A stretch of DNA of 64,000 nt, from contig CAMPDV010000021.1 in assembly GCA_946699065.1 (NCBI GenBank), positions 806,001 to 870,000 on the forward strand, in the 5' to 3' direction. Made by a program: the position numbers and the translations under genes. Positions 61,278 to 64,000 of the stretch are shown in pieces (positions within the stretch are counted from its first letter, which is position 1; every line of letters starts with the position of its first letter). This stretch comes from Loxodes magnus (taxonomy: Eukaryota > Ciliophora > Karyorelictea > Loxodida > Loxodidae). A model generated the notes under the pieces. That model was not told the DNA's origin, made no database searches, and worked only from the letters and a program-made list of their open reading frames with translations.

Positions 61278-63689
61278 ATGTAAGATTCTTCTTTTTCTGA
61301 GAGCTCTGAAGTATCTGAAATTAAAGACTAGTGAGATTTATGTAAATGCGAGTTTTTGTTTATTGGAGCAGGTCCATCCACTTTAGTTACTCTTATATCT
61401 GCTATCAGACTTTAAAGAATTGAGTATATGATTTCGAGAGGTCTGATTATATTAGATTAAAGGAAAAGTGTTAAAGATATTTGATCAGGTAATTTAAGTA
61501 ATTATGGAGGCTGTTCTTAGAATTTCGCGTCAAGCTTTCTTCAGCTCATTCTAACAAATCCTTAGGATTGTTAAAAGGAACTGACTAGAAAGAAAATACT
61601 AAAGCCTTTTAGAAAGTTAATTGATACTAGGATCATCAAAATATTTTAGAAGATAGGAGAAAAAAATGTGTCACTTTTTCTGGTGTCACAGTTTCTTTAG
61701 ATAGTAGGTAACTTCCTTAATTTATACTTGCAGTAATCTTATGACTAAATAAGCAAGAAAATAGTTAATAAGATTCCTCCTAAGATATTCTATCTTGGGA
61801 GAAAAGTTACTTAAATCAATCTTATGGAAAATTTTGATAGTCTTATTAACACTGAGAAGCTTTCAAATAAAGAGATTGAATAGTTTATTGCTAATAAGGT
61901 AATTTTGGCAATTGGAGGAACGCAAAACTTACAGTCAGTTTGAAATAAAGTGTAAAATCCTAAAAAGGAAAGCTATATTACAGCTGAGGATTTTCTGAGG
62001 ATAAATGGATTTAATAAATAAACTTAAAGAATTACCAAAATTAAAAATCCAAAAGTATGCATCATTGGATCTGGATTTCTAGCATTCTAATGTGCTTAAA
62101 TTTTGCTATATGGCTAAAATAAAGATGGTCTGGAGTATTTTGAGAAATAGAACTGCTAATTATGCAATCTTCAGTTCTTTAACTGCTAATGTATTGATTG
62201 GGATTAATATTGGGAATTTGAGGATTAAAACTTACCTCAATTTGAGCGACTTGGAATTACTATTCTAGCAAAGAGCTAAATAAGAGCTTATTATTAAAAT
62301 GTGTAGAGTGCTGAAATGGATAGATACTAGTATTCTAAAAGCTGAATTAATGAGAGTGGAGAAATCAATAAATATACAGGATTAAAAGGACTTGACAAAA
62401 AGTTATTCCTTGATGCAATTTAGAACAAAGAGCAAAGACTGTATGTTTAGCAAAGATATACTGCTAAGATGATGAATTCACTTTGTAAGATTTCAGATTT
62501 AATCATCCTAGCTAATTATTATCAAGCCAATCCAATTTGCATTAAAAACCATTTGAATACTTAAATAAAGCTAAAGACAGATTTATATTAAAGGTATGAA
62601 ATAGATCAAAATTGCAGACTGATTACTGCTAATAAGGGAAATATAGCACTTAACAATGTTTATGGCATTGGACTAGGATTCGGCTAAGTTCGCACTGATC
62701 ATGATTAAGAAAATTGAGGAGATGCTTAATGTTTTTAGGTAAATGAGTTACAGCTCTTTGCTGCTGTATAGCTTATCAACAACTTAACATATGAAAATAA
62801 AATGTTCAAAGTTCCTTAATTATAATTAGAGATTGCTGAAAATCAAATATCATAAAACATATGGAGAAGATCTCCATTGATGCTATTTACTTAAAGAGAG
62901 TCAATTATACCAGTAGAATTTTACCCTAAACCATGTACTCCTCGATTTATGACCAGCCAGAGAAAGTATAGGGTAGCTAAGTAGCAAGTTTTAGCTAAAT
63001 GTTCAGACTAAATATAAAAAAAATTACCTCAAATAGTATAAAAAATAGGTCCATTTCAAACTGTAGTTAACAGATGAAACTACAATAAGCAAGATTTGAC
63101 ATTCGCTTGCAAAGAACCAAAAATAATATCTCAAGCAAAAACTCTTGATACAAATTAGATATCCTAAATATGCGAAAAATAAATATAACAAACACAAAAA
63201 GACTCCTAAAATTTTTAGGAAAATAAGATTTCAGAAAAAGATGCTTAATTATACGAAATATTTGGTAGGAAACCAGATGAATACTATAAAAGATACCGTT
63301 ATTAATTTAATCTATTATTACTAACTAGCAAAGAATATCTAATATCCTACATTAAATAGTACAATCTTAGTAATAATTTATTAGTTATTTATCAAAGGGA
63401 ATTATAAAATAGGAAGCAAATTAGTTTTATTATAAATCAGATTTTATTATTAAAAACTAAGGCTAACTATTTTCTAGTGATAGCCTTATTAATTTTCTAC
63501 TTTAAGTAGACTAAAGTTTTAATTTAATAATAGTCAGTTTAACTTATTACCTACTTGCTTATCTATTTAATAAATTATTAGTTAATGCAAGTAGTTAGTT
63601 CTTAATAATTAAAGATGTACCTTTTTTATAATACCTAGCTCTCTTTTTAATTGAATTATTTAAATCAAACTATTGTCTAAGATACTTGA
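61278..63689 (+). CDS. FAD/NAD(P)-binding oxidoreductase
   Basis: ATG 61278; next in-frame TGA 63687-63689 (803 aa). Two Rossmann folds: an FAD site CEFLFIGAGPSTLVTLIS near residue 25 and an NAD(P) site VCIIGSGFLAFQCAQIL near 259. A flavoprotein-like Trp/Gly motif (DIWSGNLSNYGGC) follows the first fold, and VILAIGG lies between them. The layout resembles flavin monooxygenases or pyridine-nucleotide oxidoreductases; substrate unknown. After about residue 510 the sequence becomes polar (Lys, Gln), and after about 63.3 kb it is AT-rich and protein-like only by chance. The real C-terminus is therefore probably nearer 63.3 kb behind an intron or misread end. Confidence 0.7.
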
Positions 63690-64000
63690 TGAGCTTCTCT
63701 ATCTAAATACTCTTTATTAAGTTCTAAAGAAAGAAAGTTTTTCTATTCAATAAATTTTTGAATACTTTATCTAGTTAATGTATTATAGTAGGGAAATTAT
63801 CTCAAGGGAGTTAAAAAACTAAGCATATAGTGCTATATTTAAGTTTAACTCCTTTATTGGAATTCTTAACTTACTATCTCAAAATACCTAAGCAGCGTTT
63901 TGAACTTTTATTTATTAAGCAATAAAATCCTGAAATTAATGGAGGAGAATTGTAAAAGTAAAATTTGTTGTGGAGCTTAATTAAGAACAGCTGCTATTTT
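63690..64000. other. Window edge, nothing recognised
   Basis: AT-rich DNA to the end of the window; no feature supported. Confidence 0.4.

Overview
The window looks like nuclear DNA of a ciliate with a karyorelict-type genetic code (Loxodes-like). It is very AT-rich. Recognisable conserved domains read through only if TAA and TAG are glutamine. TGA does two jobs: it is tryptophan inside conserved motifs (for example D-C-TGA-I-V in the cytochrome b5 domain at 59.2 kb and V-TGA-L in the kinase at 46.5 kb) and it is the only codon that ends genes. Where frames jump inside a gene, the jump is explained by tiny GT...AG introns of 16-22 nt, most clearly 17 nt. Standard-code ORFs are therefore mostly meaningless here, and all coordinates below were read with this code by hand.

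Left half (1-38.5 kb): gene-poor and repeat-rich. A coiled-coil gene lies at 0.2-1.05 kb (-). Five broken copies of one zinc-knuckle (gag-like/ORF1-like) retroelement family lie at 1.1-4.5 kb and 19.1-24.1 kb. Two large duplications dominate. An inverted pair of about 2.55 kb (5047-7603 and 27362-29912) carries a RING/coiled-coil/Kelch gene in each arm. A direct pair of about 7.7-8.0 kb (10793-18464 and 30172-38218) carries two F-box genes per copy, plus the start of a third gene that is complete only in the first copy. Each of the four F-box proteins (283 aa) consists of an F-box-like segment followed by what looks like a complete dynein-heavy-chain stalk (coiled coil, microtubule-binding head, coiled coil) with no motor. 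This fusion is the most unusual thing in the window.

Right half (38.5-63.7 kb): gene-dense. In order: a 1375-aa MORN protein with five internal repeats; an unknown gene (-) and a FYVE-finger coiled-coil protein whose start codons are 29 bp apart; a probable pseudokinase; mitochondrial-type EF-Ts; a coiled-coil gene (-) and an ANP32-like leucine-rich-repeat gene (-); a tandem ubiquitin-like protein; two unrecognised proteins (839 and 409 aa); a cytochrome b5-fused front-end fatty-acid desaturase; and an FAD/NAD(P)-binding oxidoreductase.

A possible common theme is ubiquitin and microtubules: RING-Kelch and F-box proteins are both typical ubiquitin-ligase components, they were duplicated near one another, and the F-box proteins carry a microtubule-binding head. 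That link is inference. No tRNA, rRNA, CRISPR array or telomere was seen.
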